From Chloroflexia bacterium (lineage in GTDB: Bacteria; Chloroflexota; Chloroflexia; Thermomicrobiales; JALYUS01): a stretch of 16,401 bases of DNA. Both the position numbers and the translations under genes were made by a program. The stretch covers positions 1 to 16,401 of the forward strand of contig JAICIL010000068.1 in the NCBI GenBank assembly GCA_025924435.1. Direction: 5' to 3'. The notes beneath the pieces are model-generated. The model saw nothing but the letters and a program-made list of their open reading frames with translations. It made no database searches and had not been told where the DNA came from. Positions 1 to 6,795 of this stretch are shown piece after piece. Positions within the stretch are counted from its first letter, which is position 1. Every line of letters begins with the position of its first letter.

Positions 1-757
1 CATCCCCGTCGACCTGCTCGCCGCGCCGTTGGACGCGCTGCGCGCCGCGCACGACCTGCCCCCCGACCCCGCGATGGCGATGCTCTACCGCTATCTCCGG
101 CTCTGTCCCTTCCCGCCCGCCCTGGAGGACCCCGCCCTGCCCGTCGCCCCCACCACCCACCATCTTCGCCCGATGCCGGGGGATCGCTCCGGCCCGGAAG
201 GGCTGCCGCAGTGGGCCGCGGCGCTGCCGGACCGCCCGGTCGTGTACGTCGGCATGGGCACCACCTTCAATAGGCCGGAGGTCTTCCAGGCGTTCATCGC
301 CGGGCTGCGCGACGAGGCGTTGACGCTGGTCGTCACGGTGGGGCGTGATCAGGATCCGGCGGACTACGGGCCGCAGCCGGAGAACGTGCACATCGAGCGA
401 TACATCCCGCTCTCGCTGCTGCTGGAGCGCTGCGACCTCGCGGTGACGAACGGGGGGTCGGGCACGCTGGTGGCGGCGCTCGGTCAAGGGTTGCCGGTGG
501 TCGTCGTGCCGATCGCGGCGGATCACCCGCAGAACGCGGCGCGCTGCAGAGCGCTCGGCTTGGGGAAGGTCGTCACGCCTGCCGATTTGACACCGGAGAG
601 TGCGCGCGATGCGGTGCTGGGGATGCTGGGCGACCCGACATACCGGCGGAATGCGGAGCGGCTGCGCGACGAGATGGCGGCACTGCCGGGGCCGGAATAT
701 GCGGTGGCGCTGCTCGAACGGCTCGCTGCGGAGAGACAACCGCTGCTCACATCGTAA
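1..757 (+). CDS. GT1-family glycosyltransferase (MGT/UGT type), 5' end missing
   Basis: The reading frame is open to the left edge, so this is the C-terminal 251 residues (first full codon at position 2) of a two-domain GT-B glycosyltransferase. Seen directly: a nucleotide-sugar-binding region starting near fragment residue 130 (HIERYIPLSLLL), then TNGGSGT (149-155), and a PIAADHPQNAARC stretch. This matches the C-terminal donor-binding half of the GT1 / COG1819 family, which transfers sugars from activated donors to lipids, antibiotics or carotenoids. The usual HGGxGT histidine is Asn here and the usual DQ pair is DH, so donor choice or activity may differ. A TTG at 29 could be mistaken for a start, but the upstream in-frame codons keep the family pattern. 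The acceptor-binding N-terminal domain lies outside the window, so the substrate cannot be inferred. Confidence 0.85.
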   Translation, partial: IPVDLLAAPLDALRAAHDLPPDPAMAMLYRYLRLCPFPPALEDPALPVAPTTHHLRPMPGDRSGPEGLPQWAAALPDRPVVYVGMGTTFNRPEVFQAFIAGLRDEALTLVVTVGRDQDPADYGPQPENVHIERYIPLSLLLERCDLAVTNGGSGTLVAALGQGLPVVVVPIAADHPQNAARCRALGLGKVVTPADLTPESARDAVLGMLGDPTYRRNAERLRDEMAALPGPEYAVALLERLAAERQPLLTS

Positions 758-783
758 GGAGAGGAGGCAGGCGTTTTACGACG

Positions 784-1206
784 GTGAATGACGTGGGGGA
801 TTTACAGAACTTCGCGGACACAACCCCGATCAGCGAAGCGCCATCGGATGTCCGCCACTTCGAGTTCATCCGGTACGAACTGGACAAACATGTCGAGTTT
901 CTCGATCGGTTGGATAACGCGCTGCGCAATGTCTTCAGGGACAGATACGAGGGTTACTTCAATCAAGCACAAAGTATGTTCCGTGCATTCCGGGTAGAAA
1001 CCCATGCCCAAGTGACATCGGTGAACAAGGAACAGTTCGTTCAACGTCTCGTGGAGGCGGAACAAAGACGCGATCTGCCTGATCCCGGAGACGAGCAAGG
1101 CATGACCGAATTTATCTTGCCAAAGATCATTGCGGATAATAGCGACTTCGATACGATGCGCATAATTATGGAATGGATCGCGCGAAAATACGAGGCCGCA
1201 CCATGA
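784..1206 (+). CDS. Hypothetical protein, 140 aa, unknown function
   Basis: I do not recognise a family. The protein is hydrophilic and rich in charged residues, with no signal peptide or membrane span. Helical stretches such as HFEFIRYELDKHVEFLDRL and a C-terminal MRIIMEWIARKYEAAP look alpha-helical. The start is a GTG. A second GTG three codons later (793) is possible. A strong purine run (AGGAGAGGAGG, 756-766) overlaps the end of the glycosyltransferase gene but sits about 17 bases upstream, which is long for a ribosome-binding site, so the start is uncertain. The gap to the glycosyltransferase is 26 bases, so co-transcription is likely. Base composition is clearly more AT-rich, with many A/T third positions, than either neighbour. 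This hints at recent acquisition or weak codon selection. Confidence 0.6.
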   Translation: MNDVGDLQNFADTTPISEAPSDVRHFEFIRYELDKHVEFLDRLDNALRNVFRDRYEGYFNQAQSMFRAFRVETHAQVTSVNKEQFVQRLVEAEQRRDLPDPGDEQGMTEFILPKIIADNSDFDTMRIIMEWIARKYEAAP

Positions 1207-1237
1207 GGCCAGGAGAACGCCGATTGAGCGTTGTTGG

Positions 1238-2515
1238 CTACCAGTTCGCCATCGAGGCGCGGAGGATGGCGGCGAGGTCGTCCGGGGTCGGCTCGCGCGG
1301 GGAGATGACGAGCAGGCGCTGCTGCTTCTCCGCGCCCTCGACCAGCGCATCAATGTCGCCGTCGTCGTAACCGAGTTCGGCGATGCCGCGCGGCGCTTCG
1401 ATGTCGCGCATCAGTTGGATCAGCACGGTCGGCAGCGTGTTTTCGTCCGCGTTCGGCAGCGGGCGGCCCGCGAGCAGTTCCGCCGCGCGATGGTGCTTCG
1501 CCGGGTTCGTCGGGTAGGTGAAGCGGAAGGCGGCGGGCGCGGTGACGATCACCGAGTGGCCGTGCGGCACGAAGCGGTGATCGGTCGGATAGCCGGGTGG
1601 TTCGTAGACGTGCTTCAGCCCGGCGATGGGATAGGAGCAGGCGTGCGGGATGTGCGTGCCCGCGTTGCCGAAACCGATCCCGGCGATCATTGCCGCAAGC
1701 GACATCTGCGTGCGCGCCTCGATGTCCTGCCCGTTTTGGACGGCACGGCGCAGGTATTGGCCGCCGAGTTCGAGCGTCTTCAGCGCCCAGATGTCGGAGA
1801 TCGGCGTCGAACCCTGGAAGGTCGGGCGGTCGCCGGGCGTCTCCGGCGTCGGGCGCGAGGTGAAGTCCCGCGCGAGGTAGGATTCCACCGCGTGGCAGAG
1901 CGCGTCCAGCCCGCACGACGAGGTCACTTCGGGCGTCATCGTCAGGGTGAGGAGCGGGTCCACGATGCCGACGTTCGGGCGGAGCCAGCGGTTCGAGATG
2001 CCCGTCTTGACGTGCTGCTCGGGGATCTCCAGCGCGGCGACGGAGGTCGCCTCCGACCCCGTCCCTGCGGTCGTCGGCATGGCGAGCAGCGGCATGAGTG
2101 GGCCGGGCGGGATGCGCGCCGCGCCGATCGGCTTGTTGACGTAGTCCAGTAGCGGCGCGGGATGTGTGACGAGCAGATTCGCCACCTTCGCCGTGTCAAT
2201 GGACGACCCGCCGCCGAGGCCGACGAAGCCGTCTACCCCCTCCGCGCGGGCGAAGTCCGCCGCGTCTTGCAGCGATTGCACCGTCGGCTCGACGCGCACG
2301 CGGTCGTAGACGACGCACGACACGCCCGCCGCCTCGATGGATTGCCGCACGCGCTCGGTGATCCCCGCCCGCACGATGCCGGGGTCCGAGACGAGCAGCG
2401 CCCGCGTCACGCCGAGCCGCTTGAGCTCCCACCCCGCCTCGCCGGATGCGCCCGGCCCGAACTTGATCGGCGTCGTCTCCAGCGTGAAAACCGTCTCATG
2501 CCCGCTCGTCTGCAT
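1238..2515 (-). CDS. Iron-containing alcohol dehydrogenase, hydroxyacid-oxoacid transhydrogenase (ADHFE1/HOT)-like
   Basis: A 425-aa group III (Fe-type) alcohol dehydrogenase. Seen: the nucleotide-binding GGGSSID loop (101-107), the PTTAGTGSE motif (147-155), and putative metal ligands D204 and H208 (DALCH), H291 (PHAC) and H318 (PHG). The stretch GFGNAGTHIPHACSYPIAGL, the insert before VPHG, and the SxREPTPDDLAAILRASM-type tail match hydroxyacid-oxoacid transhydrogenases better than FucO/YqhD enzymes. This includes Tyr295, where FucO-type enzymes have His (AHP). The HOT family oxidises 4-hydroxybutyrate (gamma-hydroxybutyrate) coupled to 2-oxoglutarate reduction; that substrate is inferred from family resemblance. 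It could instead be another short-chain hydroxyacid or lactaldehyde dehydrogenase. The ATG start has GGAAGGA eight bases upstream on the minus strand. The gene converges with the 784-1206 gene and diverges from the Gmad2/LysM gene. Confidence 0.88.
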   Translation of the reverse strand: MQTSGHETVFTLETTPIKFGPGASGEAGWELKRLGVTRALLVSDPGIVRAGITERVRQSIEAAGVSCVVYDRVRVEPTVQSLQDAADFARAEGVDGFVGLGGGSSIDTAKVANLLVTHPAPLLDYVNKPIGAARIPPGPLMPLLAMPTTAGTGSEATSVAALEIPEQHVKTGISNRWLRPNVGIVDPLLTLTMTPEVTSSCGLDALCHAVESYLARDFTSRPTPETPGDRPTFQGSTPISDIWALKTLELGGQYLRRAVQNGQDIEARTQMSLAAMIAGIGFGNAGTHIPHACSYPIAGLKHVYEPPGYPTDHRFVPHGHSVIVTAPAAFRFTYPTNPAKHHRAAELLAGRPLPNADENTLPTVLIQLMRDIEAPRGIAELGYDDGDIDALVEGAEKQQRLLVISPREPTPDDLAAILRASMANW

Positions 2516-2548
2516 CTGTTCGTCCTTCCCGTTTGGTTCACTGCGACC

Positions 2549-2554
2549 AGTATA
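2549..2554 (-). promoter_or_regulatory. -10 box (TATACT) for the leftward dehydrogenase gene
   Basis: On the minus strand TATACT lies 33 bases upstream of the dehydrogenase ATG. It would place transcription start near 2542 and leave a short leader carrying the GGAAGGA ribosome-binding site. No convincing -35 hexamer is seen at 16-18 bp spacing, so this is a one-box call. The 144-bp divergent region 2516-2659 must also hold the promoter of the Gmad2/LysM gene, but I cannot place that one with confidence. Confidence 0.35.
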
Positions 2555-2659
2555 CCGCGACGCGGGGCAACGCCGGCGTGCGTGGCCGCAGAGAACCGCC
2601 CGCGTTCTTCCGGCGTTGTACCAGTGTCGAGAATCGCTTAATCTGTCAGGAGGTAGGCC

Positions 2660-3160
2660 ATGCCGAGCTTCGCACCAATCACCGTCCGGCAGCCCCAGCC
2701 CTACGACATTGTGGACGATCCCGTCTCGATTTGCGGCGTCGGCACGGGATTTGAAGGGGTTTTCTCCGCCCGCGTGCGCGACGGCAACGGAGCGGAACTC
2801 GCGCTGACGAGCATCATGGCGGGGGGGCTGGGCATCTGGGGGAATTACCACGCCACGCTCGCCCTCGGCGCGATCCCGGCGACGACGCATGGCACGGTCG
2901 AGGTCTTCGAGTTCCCACCCAGCGGGATGGGCCCCGAATTGAATAAAGTGGCGGTGCCCGTCATCTTCGGACGTGCCCTGATTGACCCGTACCACGGGTT
3001 CGCGGAATACACCGTTGTCTCGGGCGACACGCTCTCCGGGATCGCGCTGCACTGGTACGGCGACGCGAATCTGTGGCCCCGCATCTTCGCGGCGAACACG
3101 GACGAGATCGCCGACCCGGATCTGATCTTTCCGGGGCAGGTCTTCCGCATCCCGCAATAG
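2660..3160 (+). CDS. Gmad2 (Ig-like) plus LysM domain protein, 166 aa
   Basis: Two recognisable parts. Residues ~5-103 fit the Gmad2 immunoglobulin-like fold: ITVRQPQPYDIVDDPVSICG opening, FEGVFSARVRDGNG strand pair, WGNYHATLAL, then HGTVEVFEF and a closing hydrophobic strand. Residues ~116-165 form a LysM domain: YTVVSGDTLSGIALHWYGD, a WPRIFAANTDEI middle and a DPDLIFPGQVFRIP end. LysM binds N-acetylglucosamine polymers such as peptidoglycan. Gmad2 is known from spore-germination and envelope proteins. The start is well fixed: AGGAGG ends six bases before the ATG. No signal peptide, lipobox or membrane span is visible, which is odd for a wall-binding architecture. It may be exported by another route, released by lysis, or be intracellular. 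It lies 36 bases upstream of the M1 peptidase gene, which appears to have its own promoter. Confidence 0.85.
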   Translation: MPSFAPITVRQPQPYDIVDDPVSICGVGTGFEGVFSARVRDGNGAELALTSIMAGGLGIWGNYHATLALGAIPATTHGTVEVFEFPPSGMGPELNKVAVPVIFGRALIDPYHGFAEYTVVSGDTLSGIALHWYGDANLWPRIFAANTDEIADPDLIFPGQVFRIPQ

Positions 3161-3161
3161 T

Positions 3162-3190
3162 TTGACCGGGCATACTGCCCTCGCTACACT
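3162..3190 (+). promoter_or_regulatory. Promoter (TTGACC - 17 bp - TACACT) giving a leaderless M1 peptidase mRNA
   Basis: TTGACC at 3162-3167 and TACACT at 3185-3190 are separated by exactly 17 bases and lie in the 36-base gap between the Gmad2/LysM stop and the peptidase ATG at 3197. Only six bases separate the -10 box from the ATG, so transcription should begin at or beside the start codon, giving a leaderless message. Consistent with this, no Shine-Dalgarno sequence precedes the ATG. Confidence 0.6.
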
Positions 3191-3196
3191 GGCGGC

Positions 3197-4636
3197 ATGA
3201 CACGATGCCGCCTCTTCGTTCTCCTGCTCCTCGTTCTGCTGGTCGTCCCGTCCGCCGTCGCGGCGGATGTACCGCCCTTCGTGCCAACCCTCGCGCCCGC
3301 CGTGCGCGGCCAGGACCCGCAAAACCCCCACCCCGCGACGGCGGACATCCCGACGCTCGCGGCGGATTACACGCTCGCCGCGACGGTCGGGGATGCCGGG
3401 CCGGACGGCGCGATCCATGTCACCGGCACCGAGCAGGTGCGCCTGACGAACACCGGGAAGCGGGATGTTCCCGCCGTCACCTTCAATGTCGCGGCGGTGC
3501 ATTACGGCTGGTTCACGCTCGATGGCGGCGCGATTGACGGCGTCCCGGCGACGGTAGATCAGGCCGAGGTGCGCTTTTCGTTCCCGGAATGGCCCGCGCT
3601 CGCGCCCGGCGACGCGCGCACCGTCGGCTTCACGTTCCATCTCGACATCCGCGACGGCGGCGACGGCTTCGATGTCACACGGCGCGACGGCGACATCCTC
3701 CGGCTCGGCTACTGGTTCCCGATGCTCTCGGACGACCACGGCTACCACGACCAATTCGACGCCGTTTACACCGCGACGGGCAACTTCCATGTGACGCTGA
3801 CCGCGCCCGCGTCGCAGACGCTGATCAGCACGGGCGTTGTTCGGCATCAGGAGACGAGCGGAACGCGCACGATCTACACGATTGACGCGCCGAATGTGCG
3901 GGACTTCGCCGCGCTCCTCTCCCCGGCGTACCATGTGATGCAGGGAACGACGAAGGATAACGTGCGGGTCGAGGTGGATACCGTGCCCGATCACTTGGCG
4001 AGCGGGCCGCCGACCGAGGCGGATATTCTGGCCGACGCGATCCAGGCGGTCGAGTGGATGGGCGCAACGGTCGGCCCCTACCCGTACCCGGTCTTCCACG
4101 TCGCCGACGCGGGGCTGACGATGCGCGGCGGCGTCGAATTCCCGACGATCATCATGATCGGCACGCGCATCCGCGGCGCGGCGATGCACACGCTCGTCTC
4201 GCACGAAACGGCGCACCAGTGGTTCTTCGGCCTGGTCGGCACGCATCCGCAGACCGAGACATGGGTGGATGAGGGGGCGGCGAGCCTCTTCGAGGACGCG
4301 ATCAGCGACGGCATTGACGTCCCGATCAACCTCTCCCGCCCGCTCCCCTGCCCGGTCTCGATCACCGTCTGGGATCGGAGCGTCAACGACCGCGATCACT
4401 ATTACTGCGTCTATAGTGGCGGCGCGAAAGTCTACGCGACGATCCGCGACACGATGGGAGTGGAGCGCTTTGTCGCCGCGCTCCACGACCTCTACGCGCA
4501 GGATCGCTACGGCATCGTCACCGCCCGCGACCTCCTGACGCTCTTCCAGCAGCACAGCCCGACCGACCTCCGCCCCGTCCTCCGCGACTACCTCGACTAC
4601 GACTGGCTCGACGCCCTCCCACCCCCCGGCGGCTAA
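3197..4636 (+). CDS. Secreted M1-family zinc metallopeptidase, 479 aa
   Basis: An aminopeptidase-type (gluzincin) metallopeptidase. The zinc site is intact: HETAH at 336-340 with the third ligand E359 exactly 18 residues on (WVDEGAASLFED). A catalytic-type Tyr406 sits in YSGGAKV. The exopeptidase motif that is usually GAMEN reads GGVEF here (E314), keeping the glutamate that binds the free N-terminus. An N-terminal hydrophobic stretch (about 5-19) followed by AVA-AD (20-24) is a typical signal peptide, so the enzyme should act outside the membrane. Residues ~50-230 form the beta-rich N-terminal domain of M1 enzymes. The large helical C-terminal domain of PepN-type members is absent, so this is a short M1 form. 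The ATG has no ribosome-binding site but a promoter ends six bases upstream. The peptide substrates are unknown. Confidence 0.9.
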   Translation: MTRCRLFVLLLLVLLVVPSAVAADVPPFVPTLAPAVRGQDPQNPHPATADIPTLAADYTLAATVGDAGPDGAIHVTGTEQVRLTNTGKRDVPAVTFNVAAVHYGWFTLDGGAIDGVPATVDQAEVRFSFPEWPALAPGDARTVGFTFHLDIRDGGDGFDVTRRDGDILRLGYWFPMLSDDHGYHDQFDAVYTATGNFHVTLTAPASQTLISTGVVRHQETSGTRTIYTIDAPNVRDFAALLSPAYHVMQGTTKDNVRVEVDTVPDHLASGPPTEADILADAIQAVEWMGATVGPYPYPVFHVADAGLTMRGGVEFPTIIMIGTRIRGAAMHTLVSHETAHQWFFGLVGTHPQTETWVDEGAASLFEDAISDGIDVPINLSRPLPCPVSITVWDRSVNDRDHYYCVYSGGAKVYATIRDTMGVERFVAALHDLYAQDRYGIVTARDLLTLFQQHSPTDLRPVLRDYLDYDWLDALPPPGG

Positions 4637-4647
4637 CCGGGAACGTG

Positions 4648-4747
4648 AACCACAGAGATACAGAGGACGCGGAGGAAAACGATGAGAAGAAAAGGTTCTC
4701 CTCGTCTCTCTTTGTGTCCTCTTTGTGCCCTCTGTGTCTCTGTGGTT
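4648..4747. repeat. Inverted-repeat element, family A (AACCACAGAG...CTCTGTGGTT)
   Basis: A 100-base element fills most of the gap between the peptidase stop (4636) and selB (4778). Left arm 4648-4675 and right arm 4718-4747 pair imperfectly. The outer AACCACAGAG/CTCTGTGGTT is perfect, followed by ACAGAGG pairing with single mismatches. The centre is purine-rich on the left and pyrimidine-rich on the right. It contains no gene of its own. A reading frame that extends selB upstream through it (ATG at 4682) encodes a low-complexity cysteine-rich peptide and is not credible. Such elements recur in environmental high-GC genomes; I have no evidence here on how they spread. Confidence 0.85.
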
Positions 4748-4764
4748 TATGAAATCCTGTCTGC

Positions 4765-4770
4765 TACAAT
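4765..4770 (+). promoter_or_regulatory. -10 box (TACAAT) of a likely leaderless selB promoter
   Basis: TACAAT lies seven bases before the selB ATG at 4778, so transcription would begin at or next to the start codon. This is the same geometry as at the M1 peptidase gene. The -35 position at 17 bp spacing falls on the last bases of the family-A repeat (about 4742-4747) and matches the consensus poorly. Confidence 0.5.
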
Positions 4771-4777
4771 CGCGGGC

Positions 4778-6742
4778 ATGAATGCGGCGGATTCTTCCGG
4801 CACGGACAGCCCAATGGAGCGTGCGTACGTCGTCGGGACGGCGGGGCATGTGGACCACGGCAAGAGCACGCTCGTGCGCGCCCTCACCGGCATTGACCCG
4901 GACCGGCTGGCGGAGGAAAAAGCGCGCGAGATGACGATTGACCTCGGCTTCGCGTGGCTGACACTCCCCTCCGGGCAGGCGGTCAGCATCGTGGATGTGC
5001 CGGGGCACGAGCGGTTCATCAAGAACATGCTCGCGGGCGTCGGCGGGATAGATGCCGCGCTGCTCGTCGTCGCGGCGGATGAGGGGCCGATGCCCCAGAC
5101 GCGCGAGCACCTCGCCATCCTCGACCTCCTCGGCATTGATCGGGGGCTGATCGTGCTGACGAAAGCGGACACGGTGGACGAGGAGTTCCTCGCACTGGCG
5201 GCGGAGGCGACGCGCGAGGCGGTCGCCGGGACGACGCTCGCGGACGCGCCGCTCATCGCCACCGCCGCGACCACCGGGCGGGGGTTGGATGCGCTGAAGG
5301 CCGCGCTCGACGCGCTGCTCGCCGACACGCCGCCCCGCGCGCCGCATGGCCACCCGCGCCTGCCGGTGGACCGCGCCTTCACGATCAGCGGCTTCGGCAC
5401 GGTCGTCACCGGGACGCTGCTCGACGGGACGCTCGCCGCCGGGCAGGAGATCGAGTTGCTGCCGCGCGGCATCCGGGGGCGGGTGCGCGGCGTGCAGACG
5501 CACCAGGCGAAAGTCTCGCTCGCGCTGCCGGGGAGCCGCACCGCCGTCAACATCGGCGGCGTCGCGGTGGAGGAGGTGCGCCGGGGCGATGTGCTGACGG
5601 CGCCGGGCTGGCTCGCGCCGACGCACCTGCTCGACGTGCGCCTGCGGATGACGGCGGGCGCGCCGACGCTCGAACAGAACGACCCGGTGGACCTCTTCGT
5701 CGGCGCGTCGGAGGTGCAGGGGCGCGCGACGCTGCTCGATGCGGACCGCCTCGAAGCGGGCGACGAGGGCTGGGTGCAACTCCGGCTCGCGGAGCCGGTC
5801 GCGGTCGTGCGCGGCGACCGCTTCATCCTCCGCCGCCCATCGCCGAGCGAGACGATCGGCGGCGGCATGGTCGTGGAGAGCGCGCCGCGCCGCCATCGCC
5901 GCTTCCACGCCGGGACGCTCGAACGGCTGGAAAGCCTCCAGCGGGGCACGCCGGAGGACCTCGCTCGGCAATTGCTCGCGGGCGGGCCGCGCGAGGTGCG
6001 GGAGGTCGTCGCGGCGATGGGGCTGGCGCGGGATGCGGCGCTCCCGATCCTCACGGCGCTGATCGGCGACGGCGAACTGCGCGTGTTGCAACCGACGGCG
6101 GATGCCCTGCCACCAAACGCCTTCCTGCTGCTCGATAGCGGCGCAGCGGCGCTCGAAGCCCGCCTGACATCCATGCTCGCGCACTTTCACACCGCGAACC
6201 CGCTGAAACGGGGGATGCCGCGCGAGGAGGCGAAATCGCGCCTCGGCCTTGCGCCCCGCCTCTTCGATGCCTTCGTTGGCCATCTGCACCGGGAGGGGAG
6301 CATCGTCGCGGACGCGGACGGCGGCGCGCCGATGCTGCGCCTGCCGACGCACGCGGTGACGCTGCCGCCCGCGCAGCGCGCCGCCGCCGATGCGCTCCTC
6401 GCCGCGCTCGCGAGAGAACCCTACGCGCCGCCCGACCCCGCGACCCTCGGCGTCGGCGCGGAGACGCTGGCGGTGTTGGCGGAGGAGGGGAGCGTCGTCC
6501 GCGTCGCGGAGGGGATCGTCTTCGCGCGCGAGGCCTACGACCGGATGGTCGCGCAGACGCTCGCGCTGATTGACGCGCACGGCAGCGTCACGCTCGCGCA
6601 GTTCCGGGATGCGGTCGGCACCAGCCGCAAATATGCGCAAGCGGTGATGGAATACCTCGACGCGCGGCGAATTACACGACGGGCGGGCGACGCGCGCCTG
6701 CGCGGCCCGCTGGCGCGGGAGATCGCGCCGCCAGTGGGCTGA
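4778..6742 (+). CDS. selB: Selenocysteine-specific translation elongation factor SelB
   Basis: A 654-aa GTPase that carries selenocysteyl-tRNA(Sec) to the ribosome at UGA codons marked by a SECIS hairpin. Seen: G1 GHVDHGKS (23-30), switch I MTIDLGFAW (T53), G3 DVPGHE (73-78), G4 TKAD (128-131; the TKAD form is usual in SelB, where EF-Tu has NKCD). EF-Tu-like beta-barrel domains follow (about 180-370). The C-terminal part consists of winged-helix domains, ending in FRDAVGTSRKYAQAVMEYLD ... RRAGD, the RNA-binding fourth winged helix that recognises SECIS. Length fits bacterial SelB. I chose ATG 4778 because a -10 box ends seven bases upstream. ATG 4814 (MERAYVVGTAGHVDHGK) is the family-like alternative, and neither has a Shine-Dalgarno. 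selA, selD and tRNA-Sec are not in the window. Confidence 0.93.
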   Translation: MNAADSSGTDSPMERAYVVGTAGHVDHGKSTLVRALTGIDPDRLAEEKAREMTIDLGFAWLTLPSGQAVSIVDVPGHERFIKNMLAGVGGIDAALLVVAADEGPMPQTREHLAILDLLGIDRGLIVLTKADTVDEEFLALAAEATREAVAGTTLADAPLIATAATTGRGLDALKAALDALLADTPPRAPHGHPRLPVDRAFTISGFGTVVTGTLLDGTLAAGQEIELLPRGIRGRVRGVQTHQAKVSLALPGSRTAVNIGGVAVEEVRRGDVLTAPGWLAPTHLLDVRLRMTAGAPTLEQNDPVDLFVGASEVQGRATLLDADRLEAGDEGWVQLRLAEPVAVVRGDRFILRRPSPSETIGGGMVVESAPRRHRRFHAGTLERLESLQRGTPEDLARQLLAGGPREVREVVAAMGLARDAALPILTALIGDGELRVLQPTADALPPNAFLLLDSGAAALEARLTSMLAHFHTANPLKRGMPREEAKSRLGLAPRLFDAFVGHLHREGSIVADADGGAPMLRLPTHAVTLPPAQRAAADALLAALAREPYAPPDPATLGVGAETLAVLAEEGSVVRVAEGIVFAREAYDRMVAQTLALIDAHGSVTLAQFRDAVGTSRKYAQAVMEYLDARRITRRAGDARLRGPLAREIAPPVG

Positions 6743-6795
6743 ATCGTCAAAAACGGAAATCGGCCGCGAACTGCGTGTGCTCCGGGGGGTCACGG

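Noticed and set aside
4682..4777. Upstream extension of selB through the family-A repeat
   Set aside because: The added peptide is translated repeat sequence. SelB proteins normally begin close to the GTPase motif, and a -10 box lies between this region and ATG 4778.
2516..6793. Very long leftward open frame continuing upstream of the dehydrogenase, antisense to the LysM, M1 peptidase and selB genes
   Set aside because: It is arginine-rich low-complexity translation typical of the antisense frame of high-GC genes. Strong, family-matching genes occupy the other strand, and the dehydrogenase has a good start with ribosome-binding site at 2515.
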